Shown here: piece by piece, positions 20,227-29,101 of the stretch | Position numbering within the stretch: the first letter of the stretch is position 1 | How the letters are laid out: the number at the start of each line of letters is the position of its first letter | NCBI RefSeq assembly: GCF_009762775.1 | Contig: NZ_CP046401.1 | Span: 7,266,001-7,330,000 of the forward strand | Length of the DNA: 64,000 nt | Reading direction: 5' to 3' | Source of the DNA: Maribellus comscasis | GTDB lineage: Bacteria > Bacteroidota > Bacteroidia > Bacteroidales > Prolixibacteraceae | Translations under genes and position numbers: made by a program | Notes under the pieces: model-generated | Seen by the model: the letters and a program-made list of their open reading frames with translations, nothing else | Told to the model about the DNA's origin: nothing | The model's database searches: none

Positions 20227-20811
20227 TTACGAAAGAAATAAACAGACGAATAAGAGGTTGATTGTCAGACTACTTCCGATATGATTTTGCAAGAATTTTA
20301 AACTTTTTACAAGGTGATTATTTACAGTACTTTCAGAAATATGTAATTTTTGAGCAATTTCTATATGTGTGAGTCCATCCTTCCGGCTCAATAAATAAAT
20401 CTCTTTCTGGCGCGGTGTTAATTGGTTTAATAAATTCTCTATCCTTTTGTTTAATTCGTTAAACTGTATTTCATCAATTATCTGATCAGCGTTATCGATT
20501 TGCTGTAGAGATTTCAAATATTCCTTTGACTTTCTATCACTTACTCTTTTTCGCAATAAACTCATTGTTTCGTTGTAAGCTATTGTAAAGAGAAATGATT
20601 CAAATGAAGAGAAAACATCAATTTTGGCTCTTGAGGCCCAAATTTTTAAAAATACTTCTTGAACAATCTCCTCTGCATCTTCATCCTGTTTTAAGTACAT
20701 AAATACAAATTGATGCAATTTCGGGCAATATTTATTATAAATTGTATCAAAGGCTGTTATATCTCCCTTTTTAAGCAATTTAATAAGTTTCTTATTTAGT
20801 TCAGTAGCCAT
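20227..20811 (-). CDS. ECF RNA polymerase sigma factor (Bacteroidetes expansion type)
   Basis: This 194-aa sigma-70 family protein shows region 2 (about 22-90, YLKQDEDAEEIVQEVFLKIW) and region 4 (about 130-180). Region 4 reads LTPRQKEIYLLSRKDGLTHIEIAQKLHISESTV in outline, a typical helix-turn-helix. A short hydrophobic tail (SLTINLLFVCLFLS) ends the protein, a feature often seen in this Bacteroidetes group. It lies upstream of fecR and the STN-type susC and should direct transcription of the locus when released. Which promoters it recognises cannot be seen here. Confidence 0.92.
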   Translation of the reverse strand: MATELNKKLIKLLKKGDITAFDTIYNKYCPKLHQFVFMYLKQDEDAEEIVQEVFLKIWASRAKIDVFSSFESFLFTIAYNETMSLLRKRVSDRKSKEYLKSLQQIDNADQIIDEIQFNELNKRIENLLNQLTPRQKEIYLLSRKDGLTHIEIAQKLHISESTVNNHLVKSLKFLQNHIGSSLTINLLFVCLFLS

Positions 20812-20917
20812 AGATTACGAATTTAAACTTTTTGTACGATCTGATTTGTTAAAAAATCCATTAATATATAATATTCAATTATTTACATACATAACCCCTT
20901 GCCAAAATACTTCCGTT

Positions 20918-21787
20918 ATGCATATCTTAAAATCACATTTCGATAAATTCTTTTTTATAACCGAATCGGTTTTCAAAAATGACATTGATATCTTACGATA
21001 ATTCCATTGCTTATCAAAGAAAACCGAAATTATCTTATTTTCAAACTATTGCATTCGCAATTACCAGCGAATCACTCGGAATTGGTTGTAAAGGTTTCTT
21101 CAGGGCAAAAATCAAAAACGAACATGTAGATGATTTTCCCAAACAAAATGACCGAAGTAATTTTAACCAAAGAAGAAGACGTTTATATTGCTATATCGAA
21201 ACTAATTAAGGATGTTGCTGGGTTTCTTAATAAAGGAGAAAATGCTACCTGGTTAATTCAATCCCCATCCCGGTTCGTAAAAATACCCGCGAACAAAGAA
21301 GCAAAATTTGTAAAGAAAACTTTGAAACGGCACCCAGTAAAGGATACTCTGCAGTAAACAAATCCTATCATTATGGATACAAACTTCATTTATGCACCTC
21401 TGCAAGTGGTGTTTTCACAGTATGGTTCTATCAAAAGCAAGCGTTCATGATGTTCATTACTCATCTCAGGTAAAACATTCTGGGTTAAACAATTGCATTC
21501 TTATAGACAAGAAAGGCTCCTTGTCCAGATCGCAGCAATTAAATTTATCTTTTTTCTTTTAATGTGAGGCTGGAAACACCAATGAGAGCATATTAAAAAA
21601 AGCTTTTTCTTTGTATCCTCATGTATCCAAAAAGGTAAAAATAAGAATCGAAACATAATTTTCTCAACTCCGCGACCAATTTATACTTAAACACAATTAT
21701 GCAAAGACTCTTATTGAGCTTTCTGTAAGAATACTTACAAAAGTAGCTTCAGTAGCTTTATTTTACAATAATCTAAAGAACGAATAA
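20918..21787 (+). pseudogene. Decayed IS982-family transposase
   Basis: A transposase relic can be followed through several frames. MHILKSHFDKFFFITESVF starts at 20918 and then shifts frame to QRKPKLSYFQTIAFAITSES with RSNFNQRRRRLYCYIET (to 21209). After stop codons the same frame resumes with VNSIPIPVRKNTREQRSKIC, FETAPSKGYSAVNKSYHYG and YKLHLCTSASGVF. It then shifts to SMVLSKASVHDVHYSS, LIDKKGSLSRSQQLNL, VRLETPMRAY and FSQLRDQFILKHNYAKTL, ending at 21787. The order of these blocks matches IS982-family DDE transposases. At least two frameshifts and five internal stops make it inactive. A left-end-like ACCCCTTGCCAAAA lies at 20892 upstream, but I found no matching right end. Confidence 0.8.
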
Positions 21788-21896
21788 CCAATTAACAACT
21801 TATGATACGAACTAGATGATTTAAATCTTATAATCGCTTAAATTTAATAATTAAAATATTAAACCTCAAAATTGCATAAACATTCTTTTTTTAATA

Positions 21897-22887
21897 TTGC
21901 TTATCCGTTATAATACCAGTAATTCGAAGCCACAGCAATGGTTTAACCTGTCGAAAAGCCTATCACCAAAATATCTTCGGTTCAGCTTAATAACAAAATT
22001 CGTCAAGATAAGGCTGTAAATATTTACCCTTTATTTTATGGTAAATACCTAAAAGAGTACGTTTTGCATTGCTTATTGCAATATGTGCCCAGCGCAATGT
22101 ATTTGCAGTTGTTTCTTTGGTTGATTTTTCTGTTATATGGATTTCAACAAAATCTGCAATGTCAAAGTAACTTGTACTCTTGTCACTGAATACGATACCT
22201 TTATCGTTGATATTTTCTTTTATTATATGGTTAATTTCTTCTGAATTATGGCTTTCTAAGACTTTCATTTTAAAGTACCTGCATTGTTTTCCTTGTTGAC
22301 CAGTCTCAATATCTTCCAGTGGAATTGATTCAGCCATTACTGCAACATTTACCTGTCTTTGACTCCCTCGGCCACGTTTTAGATTTTTCCGGTCCTTTTC
22401 GCAGGTCTCTGTTTCAAAATAACCTTCATCAAACTCAAGCATGCCTGCCAGCTCATAAAGGCCATCCCTTTTGCCCATTGCCTGACGAATCTTATGCATC
22501 ATTGACCAAACCGATTCGTATCGGCTGTGCCCAAGTTGTCTCTGCATCTCTGTGGCAGATATGCCTTTCTTTGTAAAACTCATAAAAGCCATAGCTAAAT
22601 ACCATTTCCGAAGGGGCAGATTCGCATTTTCCATCATTGTCCCGCTTCGCAAGGTTGTCCGGAACCGGCATTCAGAACATTGCCACTGCCATTTAGCTTT
22701 TAACCAATAATGTTTGGTGCAACCACATTTCTTGCATAGGATGCCCTGTGACTCCCGAACGCCTTTAAAATGCTCCTTACAGCTATTTTCATCTGGAAAA
22801 TCTTCTACAAATTTGATAATATTCATATCATTTCGTTTTTTCCAATTTAGCATTTTTTTATATTGTGGCATTATTGCGGAGTATCAA
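21897..22887 (-). mobile_element. IS1595-family insertion sequence (IS1595/ISXO2-like)
   Basis: The element is bounded by imperfect inverted repeats, 21897-21918 and 22866-22887, which agree at 16 of 22 positions (shared core TCCG..ATAAT.CCA). It contains one transposase gene on the minus strand that is frameshifted near its end. I could not identify a convincing target duplication. The element is about 990 bp, a normal size for the family. Confidence 0.6.
21908..22826 (-). pseudogene. IS1595-family transposase, frameshifted near the C-terminus
   Basis: The start is taken at MNIIKFVEDFPDENSCKEHF (22826). An N-terminal zinc ribbon (CKKCG...CSEC) and an ISXO2-like DDE domain with FDEGYFET, FSDKSTSYFD and HIAISNAKRTLLGIYHKIKG identify the family. 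The reading frame stops at 21987 after YLDEFCY. One base further along the alternative frame continues as KLNRRYFGDRLFDRLN and stops at 21908, which is exactly the expected family C-terminus. One extra T at the TATTAAG junction therefore removes the last 26 or so residues. The truncated protein may be inactive; a sequencing error in one base would also explain it. Confidence 0.78.
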
Positions 22888-22955
22888 ATTCAATTATGAT
22901 TATTTATCTTCACTTCTGCTTTTTTACAACACAAAATGGTAAGACTTTCTTTATT

Positions 22956-23275
22956 TCATTTTAATTCAATAGTATTCTTTTCAATTTTCTCAGCTTGCTC
23001 CTTAACTAACCGTTCATAATTTTCAACCTGCTCCGGATAACAGAAACACTATCTTTGTTTCTGTTATAATTAAAAATCGTCTCCAATCGGAGTAAATCCT
23101 GTGAGCTCGCTTTTCCTTTCATTTTTATATAGCGGCATTTTAAGTCGTTATCCTTTAGTTGATTATTATTTTCAATTGCCAAATATTGCCACCCCATGAA
23201 AGTAAGATAACCAATACCATTGTAATGGTGGTAAAGGCCGTTTTGTTTCTTCTAAAAACTACAATAAGAAAATGC
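22956..23275 (-). pseudogene. Remnant of a small membrane/coiled-coil protein gene
   Basis: Three minus-strand frames join into one plausible protein. First comes FRRNKTAFTTITMVLVILLS, a single membrane segment, in one frame. Next is NQLKDNDLKCRYIKMKGKAS and LLRLETIFNYNRNKDSVSV in a second frame (from about 23170). Last is PEQVENYERLVKEQAEKIEK, ending at 22956, in a third. This gives a one-helix membrane protein with a charged coiled-coil tail, broken by two frameshifts. I do not recognise the family. It lies between an insertion sequence and an accessory gene pair, so it is likely debris of an older mobile region. Confidence 0.4.
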
Positions 23276-23298
23276 TTTTTACAATTAACGTTTTGTAT

Positions 23299-23322
23299 TT
23301 TTGCTTTTTTAAAAAAGCAAAA
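23299..23322. repeat. 24-base perfect palindrome
   Basis: The sequence TTTTGCTTTTTT followed by its exact complement forms a perfect palindrome with no loop. It has only two G:C pairs per arm except for the T/A run, so it would be a weak terminator at best. The rest of 23276-23665 shows no gene or RNA; it is AT-rich and probably holds the promoter of the next gene. Confidence 0.4.
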
Positions 23323-23665
23323 TGGAACGATTAATAAAATTATCGAAAGGAAAGGCCAACATTAAACACCAAAATCTAATTTAAAGATGGCATTTACCAA
23401 CACAATCTTGACATTATACCATTATTCTGCTCATAAAGAAAAAAAATGAATGATTCGATTGTAGATTGAACATGGGAATAAAACATTAGTCAAATTCGTC
23501 AAATAAAATATTATCTTTATACAAACTAATTTTTAAATCTTTATGTAATGTTCTCACAACATTCATAAATATATTTACTTCCTGGCTTGGCGCTAGTGGT
23601 AATGATGTTCAAATACGGTAAAGGATTCTTATCAAAGATTTCAAAACAACTTAAACCTGTAAGCT

Positions 23666-24472
23666 ATGCCATTCAACTTTCAACTATTAGTAGAATTTTT
23701 CTTTTCAGGATTAATTACACTTGTTTCTATATTGTTACCTTTTGGTGTAATCGATCCATCAAAAGCAAATGAGCTATTAGATTTATTCAACTCTGATTCT
23801 TCTAGTAAACTGATTTTTTTTGTATTCATTGGTGGTCTGATTTCATATTATTTGGGAACTGTTGTTAATGCTTTAAGTAATAAGATCATTCGAGAATTTC
23901 TTTCAGGATATAGAATCAGAATGATTAGCAGAAAACTTGGATTACTGGTTAGCGAAGAAACAACTGAGAATGACAAGGAGTCAACTGACGAAACTAATAA
24001 TGAAGTTACGAAGGAAGCCAATTTTGTAAAGAAGTTTATTCTAATTTTAAAAAAAAGTAAATCAAGAAAACAAACTAGAATTAAAGAATTAACAGAACTT
24101 GAAAAAAATCGTAAAGAGTTGTTAGAAAAACTAGTACCTACACAAGTTACAGAACTAAAAAAAGATCAACTAAAAGAAATTTATACAGCAGCTAGGAATT
24201 ATTGTGGTATTTATTCCGAACAAACATCAAAAATGGTAAGTTATCACTGGGGGTTATTGAGATTGTCACGAGCTACAATATTCCCTTTAATATTATTTTG
24301 TGCTGTTATTATAATTCGGCTGTTTATTTTTGGAAATCTTCAGGGAGAATTGTTTTTATTATCGATAGGATCTGCAGCACTTATTTTAACAATTATCTCT
24401 TATCGGTACAGGGAAAAGTTTCTGATTTACACTGTGTTCGACATTTTTTTTATTTCACAAAAAATAAACTGA
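23666..24472 (+). CDS. Four-helix membrane protein of unknown function
   Basis: This 268-aa protein has two N-terminal membrane segments (about 7-27 and 48-68) and a large charged cytoplasmic stretch (about 75-198). That stretch includes an acidic low-complexity part (EETTENDKESTDETNNE) and a coiled-coil-like part (138-170). Two more membrane segments lie near 203-221 and 226-246. I do not recognise a named family. It begins a two-gene plus-strand cassette with the ATP-binding protein 58 bases downstream, in a region otherwise filled with insertion sequences. Codon use is visibly more AT-rich than the flanking loci, which suggests transfer. A membrane anchor or effector working with its neighbour is conceivable but unproven. 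Confidence 0.65.
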   Translation: MPFNFQLLVEFFFSGLITLVSILLPFGVIDPSKANELLDLFNSDSSSKLIFFVFIGGLISYYLGTVVNALSNKIIREFLSGYRIRMISRKLGLLVSEETTENDKESTDETNNEVTKEANFVKKFILILKKSKSRKQTRIKELTELEKNRKELLEKLVPTQVTELKKDQLKEIYTAARNYCGIYSEQTSKMVSYHWGLLRLSRATIFPLILFCAVIIIRLFIFGNLQGELFLLSIGSAALILTIISYRYREKFLIYTVFDIFFISQKIN

Positions 24473-24530
24473 GTTCTAGAATGACTTTAAAACAATCTAA
24501 ATATCCTAAATTGATTTTTATTTTTACTGA

Positions 24531-26072
24531 ATGATTGAGCAGATACGTCAAATATTAAAGAAAGGTGAAGGTATTACAGTCGAATTTAAAGCTTCGAGAA
24601 CTAAACTTAATAAAAATACTTTTGAGAGTATTTGTGCTTTTCTGAATTGCAAAGGAGGTCATTTATTTTTGGGTGTGAATGATAATGGTGTTATTGAAGG
24701 TATTGAAGAGGACAAGGTTGCTGTAATTCTAGATAATCTTGTTACTAATCTGAATAACTCGCAAAAGTTGTCGCCCACATTCTATCTCACTCCAAAAGTC
24801 ATCGATATTGACAAGAAGAAAATAATTTATCTGCAAATTCCTGAAAGCTCACAAGTACATTCCACTGCAGGAAAAATTTTTGACCGGAATGGTGATGGTG
24901 ATTTTAACATTTCGGGCAACCACAATTTAATAGAACACCTGTATCTGAAAAAAAGTAATACTTTCTCCGAAACAACTATATACAAATATCTGGCTTTTTC
25001 AGATTTTCGCCCTGATCTGATTACAAGGGTAAGAAAGTTGGCACTTGTTCAACGTCCTGACCATCCTTGGGGAAGCATGAGTGATGAAGAGTTACTAAGA
25101 AGCGCAAAGCTTTATAGAAAAGATTTTAAAACTGGGGAAGAAGGTTATACACTTGCTGCAGCATTGCTTTTTGGAGAAGATAGTGTAATTCAGAGTATAG
25201 TGCCTGCATATAAAACTGACGCCTTGTTGCGTGTTTCTAGTACTGATCGTTATGATGACAGAGTGGAAGTCAGAACAAACCTCATAGAAAGTTATGATTT
25301 ACTGATGGATTTTGTCCGGAAACATCTTCCTGATCCTTTTTATCTGGAAAAGGACCAGCGAATCAGTTTACGGGATACTATTTTTAGGGAAGTTGTTGCC
25401 AATACATTAATTCACAGGGAATATTTGAATTCATTCCCGGCAAAATTTATTATAGAAGGAGAAAAAGTGACCATTGAAAACTGGAATAAACCATATGGTT
25501 TTGGATTAATTGATCCTGTAAATTTCTATACTCATCCCAAAAATCCTAACATATTGGAAGTTTTCAAACAAATAGGAAGAGCTGAAGAGTTAGGATCAGG
25601 TGTAAGAAATGTTTTTAAATACGGGAAAATGTTCGGGAAAACCGCTCCTGTTTTTGATGAAGGCGATATTTTCAAAACAATTATTTCTATTCCTAAAATA
25701 TACATTTTAAAAGCAGAGGCCGGAAGTTATAAAGTTACAGGTAGTAATACTTTGATTAAAAAGAAGGATAAAGCTGAAAATGATGGAATAAATGATGGAA
25801 TAAATGATGGAATAAATGATGGAATAAATGATGGAATAATAAAACCCGTAACTGATATCACAAGACAGTTATTAATTAAGATTGTTTTGTTCGTTTTCAA
25901 TCAGCAGGGATGTAATGCTGATGATATCGCAGCCCATATAAATCGTTCCATTCCATCCACAGAACGACATATAACTACATTGCGAAAATTAAATATGGTA
26001 GAACATACCGGGGCGAAAAAAACAGGTGGATATTATTTAACATCTCAGGCAAGAGAGAAAATCAAATTATGA
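24531..26072 (+). CDS. Schlafen/AlbA_2-type ATP-binding protein with NDGI repeats
   Basis: This 513-aa protein opens with an AlbA_2 (Schlafen AAA_4) domain (about 8-125, GEGITVEFKASRTKLNKNTF then GGHLFLGVNDNG). A HATPase_c_4-like domain follows (about 275-390, REVVANTLIHREY, then QIGRAEELGSGVRNVFKY). A linker holds five NDGI repeats (about 417-436), and a C-terminal winged helix (about 450-510, CNADDIAAHINRSIPSTERH) completes it. Members are usually annotated as putative DNA-binding transcriptional regulators; some occur in defence or mobile contexts. The four-helix membrane protein just upstream on the same strand is its likely operon partner. No direct functional evidence is in the sequence. 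Confidence 0.85.
   Translation: MIEQIRQILKKGEGITVEFKASRTKLNKNTFESICAFLNCKGGHLFLGVNDNGVIEGIEEDKVAVILDNLVTNLNNSQKLSPTFYLTPKVIDIDKKKIIYLQIPESSQVHSTAGKIFDRNGDGDFNISGNHNLIEHLYLKKSNTFSETTIYKYLAFSDFRPDLITRVRKLALVQRPDHPWGSMSDEELLRSAKLYRKDFKTGEEGYTLAAALLFGEDSVIQSIVPAYKTDALLRVSSTDRYDDRVEVRTNLIESYDLLMDFVRKHLPDPFYLEKDQRISLRDTIFREVVANTLIHREYLNSFPAKFIIEGEKVTIENWNKPYGFGLIDPVNFYTHPKNPNILEVFKQIGRAEELGSGVRNVFKYGKMFGKTAPVFDEGDIFKTIISIPKIYILKAEAGSYKVTGSNTLIKKKDKAENDGINDGINDGINDGINDGIIKPVTDITRQLLIKIVLFVFNQQGCNADDIAAHINRSIPSTERHITTLRKLNMVEHTGAKKTGGYYLTSQAREKIKL
25779..25838 (+). repeat. Five tandem 12-base repeats encoding NDGI
   Basis: Five exact copies of AATGATGGAATA lie in frame inside the linker of the ATP-binding protein gene. 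Because the unit is 12 bases, copy-number change would alter linker length without shifting frame. Confidence 0.95.
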
Positions 26073-26246
26073 GCCCCACTTAAATTAAATTGAAATCAAA
26101 TCCATTTCTTCTAAATAAGGACAAGGATCTAATTTTTTATGTAAAAGTTACTCCAACTCATGGTTTTCTCGATATTCCGATGATACCCTGCCAATGATTC
26201 CGGCGATACCCTGCCAGTCAATTTTCGGTTTCAACGGCTAAGATAT

Positions 26247-26981
26247 TTATTTTTTTAGTTTCATTTTTCTCATTGATTGTCCGTTTAATTCTATGCGGTG
26301 GGAGGAGTAAACAATCCTGTCCAGTATTGCATCAGCAATGGTGTGTTCAGCAATTAATCCATGCCACTCTTTTACCGGTATTTGTGATGTAAAAATAATT
26401 GAAGCATTATCGTATTTGTGTTCCACAATGTCGAGTAAGGCCTGCCGCTGCATTTGGTCGATTGCAGTTAGGCCAAAGTCATCGAGTATCAGCAGTTGGG
26501 TGTTTTGTATCTTTTTAAGCAAAACAAGGTAATCCCCCTGAAGCTTGGAAAGTTTTACCTGCTCCATTAGTCTGGCTGTATTAAAATACGATGTTTTATA
26601 TGTCATTTGGCAGGCGTGCATACCAAGTGCCTGTGCCAGATAACTTTTGCCACAACCGGTTGGCCCGGTAATAATAATGTTTTCGTTACGGCGGATAAAA
26701 TCGAGGGAAACCAGGCGTTCAAACAAGTTACGGTCCAGGTTGCGCGGGTGGTTGTAATCAATATCGAGGATTGATACCTGTTGTTTAAATTTAGCTTTGG
26801 CCACAAGCCCTGTTATTTTTCTCTCCTGCCGATATTCCCATTCCTGGTCTACCAGCATGGCAATGTACTGGTCGGTGGTATAATCGTGATAATTTGCGCT
26901 TTGTATGCTATTGTAATAAGTTTCGGCCATCCCCGAAAGGCGCATTTGTCTCATTTTTTCGATGGTTGCATTGTTGTTCAT
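26247..26981 (-). CDS. istB: IS21-family helper ATPase IstB
   Basis: This 244-aa AAA+ ATPase is the regulator of IstA-mediated transposition and is related to DnaC. Walker A is GPTGCGKS at 106-113 and Walker B is LLILDDFG at 163-170. The N-terminal MRQMRLSGMAETYYNSIQS helix segment is typical. It begins 11 bases after the istA stop. Length and motifs are normal, so it should be functional. Confidence 0.95.
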   Translation of the reverse strand: MNNNATIEKMRQMRLSGMAETYYNSIQSANYHDYTTDQYIAMLVDQEWEYRQERKITGLVAKAKFKQQVSILDIDYNHPRNLDRNLFERLVSLDFIRRNENIIITGPTGCGKSYLAQALGMHACQMTYKTSYFNTARLMEQVKLSKLQGDYLVLLKKIQNTQLLILDDFGLTAIDQMQRQALLDIVEHKYDNASIIFTSQIPVKEWHGLIAEHTIADAILDRIVYSSHRIELNGQSMRKMKLKK

Positions 26982-26992
26982 AATCGTTGTTT

Positions 26993-28537
26993 TTATTTAT
27001 AATTTGCAGCACTACGAAGGTTTTCGTGTGGTTTTATTTCGTGTTTTATTTGTTCCTGCCCGGGATCTGTGTCGGTGTGGTTTTTTAATATGTTTTCAAT
27101 AATACGGTACGAACAAATGTCGTAGTCAAGGGCTTTTTTACATGCAGCTTCGATACGTTGGCGTGGGTATTTATTTTTTAATGCAATTATGCCCTGGGAG
27201 CGTTTAAAGGCAACTTCAGGATAAGTTTGCTGGTCGATTAGTTTGGCTACATAAGTTGTTGTTTCCATCCCAATTTCAGCAGCCTTTTTTACAAAAAAGT
27301 CCCTGTTCCACGACTGGTAATACCGGTGAGTGCTTGAGAGGTGGTCTTTAACTGTGGCGTAGTTTCCCCTGCGGTGGCTTTTGGCATGTGTGGCAATGCG
27401 CTTTTTATTGTAATAAATCTCTACTGTATCGATATTGTGCTGCACCTCGACATGCCTGCCAATGTAACGGTACGGGACACTGTAATAGTTCTTTTCACTG
27501 CTCAGGTAAACATAGCCCATCTTTTGCACCTTTGCCCGGTTGTAATGTTTTATTTTATAAGGCTCGGCAGGTAAGGGGGACAGTTGCCCTTTTTCAATTT
27601 CCACAAACTGTTTAAAACGGCTTATGCCTGTTGTTTGCAGTTTGTAACTGTTGTAGCCTTCAAGTAAAAAGCGGATTTGTTTGTTCAGTTCTTCCAGGCT
27701 GAAAAAGGTCATGTTCGATATCTCGTAATAAATACGTTGGTAGACCAGTTTTACAGCCCCTTCTACAAGGGCTTTGTCCTGTGGGGAATACGAACGGGTG
27801 GGGTTGATTACGCATCCGTAATAATGTCCCATATCGCGGAATGTTTTATTGATTACCGGTTCGTATTTTGAGGATTTGGTAACTGCTGATTTTAAATTGT
27901 CGGGGACGATGGCCTGGGGCACACCGCCAAAAAAGTTAAGGCAGTTGCCAACTGATCTTACAAGCGATTCGCGCGATTGATCATAACTTGCTTCTACATA
28001 AGTATACGAACTGGCCGGAAGGATGCCCACAAAAACCTCTACTTCGCGTATTTCCCCGGTAGAGCGGTCAACAATTTGAAGTTTTTTCCCGGCATAATCG
28101 ATAAATAATTTTTCCCCGGCTTTATGGGTAAGTTTGCCGCTGGCCTTTTTGCTTTCAAGCCAGTCGCTGAACAACTGGCAAAACTGTGAGTAGCTGTAAT
28201 GATCGATGTGCTCTTGTTTGTACCTGCGCCACAAATGCTGCCGTGTACACCCGGGCTTCTTCATCTCGTTTACAAAACCCGGAAACAAGCCGTGAAGCGT
28301 GGCATAGCGGTCCTGATCGAGGGCTTCCTTAGAGGGGAAAAGTTTTTGAAGCTCTGCCTCTTCAAAATTTAGCAAGGTGCTGAAACTGTGCCCGCTTGAT
28401 TTTAACTTTTTTACGTAGTGGTTTACCGTATTGCGGTCAACCCCAATTTCCCCGGCTATCTTACGGTTCGAAACCTTCCGGGTCTTTAATAATAGTAACT
28501 GTTTTACTTTCATAATGTCAATTTGCAATGCAGCCAT
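26993..28537 (-). CDS. istA: IS21-family transposase IstA
   Basis: This 514-aa transposase has an N-terminal helix-turn-helix (about 17-44, KVSNRKIAGEIGVDRNTVNH) and a retroviral-integrase-type catalytic core. The DDE residues are predicted as D147 (LFIDYAGKKL), D213 (VPDNLKSAV) and E259 (KALVEGAVK). The C-terminal region contains the Mu-type beta-barrel and basic tail. A second possible start is at MKVKQLLLL (residue 9). All motifs are present and no stop interrupts the frame. Confidence 0.95.
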   Translation of the reverse strand: MAALQIDIMKVKQLLLLKTRKVSNRKIAGEIGVDRNTVNHYVKKLKSSGHSFSTLLNFEEAELQKLFPSKEALDQDRYATLHGLFPGFVNEMKKPGCTRQHLWRRYKQEHIDHYSYSQFCQLFSDWLESKKASGKLTHKAGEKLFIDYAGKKLQIVDRSTGEIREVEVFVGILPASSYTYVEASYDQSRESLVRSVGNCLNFFGGVPQAIVPDNLKSAVTKSSKYEPVINKTFRDMGHYYGCVINPTRSYSPQDKALVEGAVKLVYQRIYYEISNMTFFSLEELNKQIRFLLEGYNSYKLQTTGISRFKQFVEIEKGQLSPLPAEPYKIKHYNRAKVQKMGYVYLSSEKNYYSVPYRYIGRHVEVQHNIDTVEIYYNKKRIATHAKSHRRGNYATVKDHLSSTHRYYQSWNRDFFVKKAAEIGMETTTYVAKLIDQQTYPEVAFKRSQGIIALKNKYPRQRIEAACKKALDYDICSYRIIENILKNHTDTDPGQEQIKHEIKPHENLRSAANYK

Positions 28538-28738
28538 AGCTTCTCTGGTTTTATTTTTTACCAGCGAAGTACAAATTGAAACCGGAAAATGATTAAAATG
28601 GCAGTGTTTATTCCGGAACCAGTGCCAAATTTTGGCAGTGTTTACTTCGGAATAGTTTCGCGCCGCAGCCAGCCCAAATCCAGCAGCCTAAAAAGTGGCA
28701 GCATTTGGCCGGAATCACTGGCAGCATTTCATCGGAAT

Positions 28739-29101
28739 CGGTGGCAGGGGGTGAACCGGATTATCTAGAACGTTTAAACGTTGTATTAACAAATAATTCC
28801 CTTTTGATTTTGTCATGCACTCGCAATCATGCTATCATAGATTCAAACCCGTAAACGCCACATTAAACATTTTTCGGAAAATTTTCAAAAAGAAAAGGAA
28901 TAGACGGTTTATGACAGGAAGTTTTGGAAGTCCTTCGTGACTTCTCACTTTTGAAAAATGAAAGTATAAAAATTCAAAATCAATATTTCAAAACAGAATT
29001 GAAATTACAGTTTTGCCAGACAAAAATGATTTATAATAATATGCCCGTGATATATTAGCCATTGTTTTACGAGGAGCCTTTTTAGCTTATATTTAATAAG
29101 C
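28739..29101. other. Gene-free stretch between the IS21 element and the outer-membrane protein gene
   Basis: I see no convincing gene or RNA here. It contains a 14-base palindrome AACGTTTAAACGTT at 28769-28782 and, at its right end, an AGCTTAT/ATAAGCT stem (29084-29102). That stem overlaps the stop codon of the long minus-strand block and could mark the end of its transcript, although it lacks a U-run. Confidence 0.5.

Larger units (their letters stand above)
26174..28738 (-). mobile_element. IS21-family insertion sequence
   Basis: The element carries istA and istB in the usual order and is bounded by long inverted repeats. The repeat at 26174-26218 (ATTCCGATGATACCCTGCCA then TGATTCCGGCGATACCCTGC) matches the complement of 28694-28738 over about 45 bases, with few differences. 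Further related copies of the TTCCGG/TGCCA motif lie just inside the right end (28595-28660), as is typical for multiple transposase sites in IS21. Both genes look intact, so this may be the only functional element here. I could not assign a target duplication with confidence. Confidence 0.85.

Noticed and set aside
20979..21357. Two small plus-strand frames that might be separate genes
   Set aside because: Both are pieces of the same IS982-family relic or its shifted frame, so they are reported as one pseudogene.
25779..25838. Direct repeats considered as a CRISPR-like array
   Set aside because: There are no spacers; the units are contiguous, 12 bases long and in frame in a coding region.
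23666..26072. Calling the accessory pair a new anti-phage system
   Set aside because: Neither protein has a recognised toxic or nuclease motif and no known defence gene is adjacent. The idea is kept only as a hypothesis.
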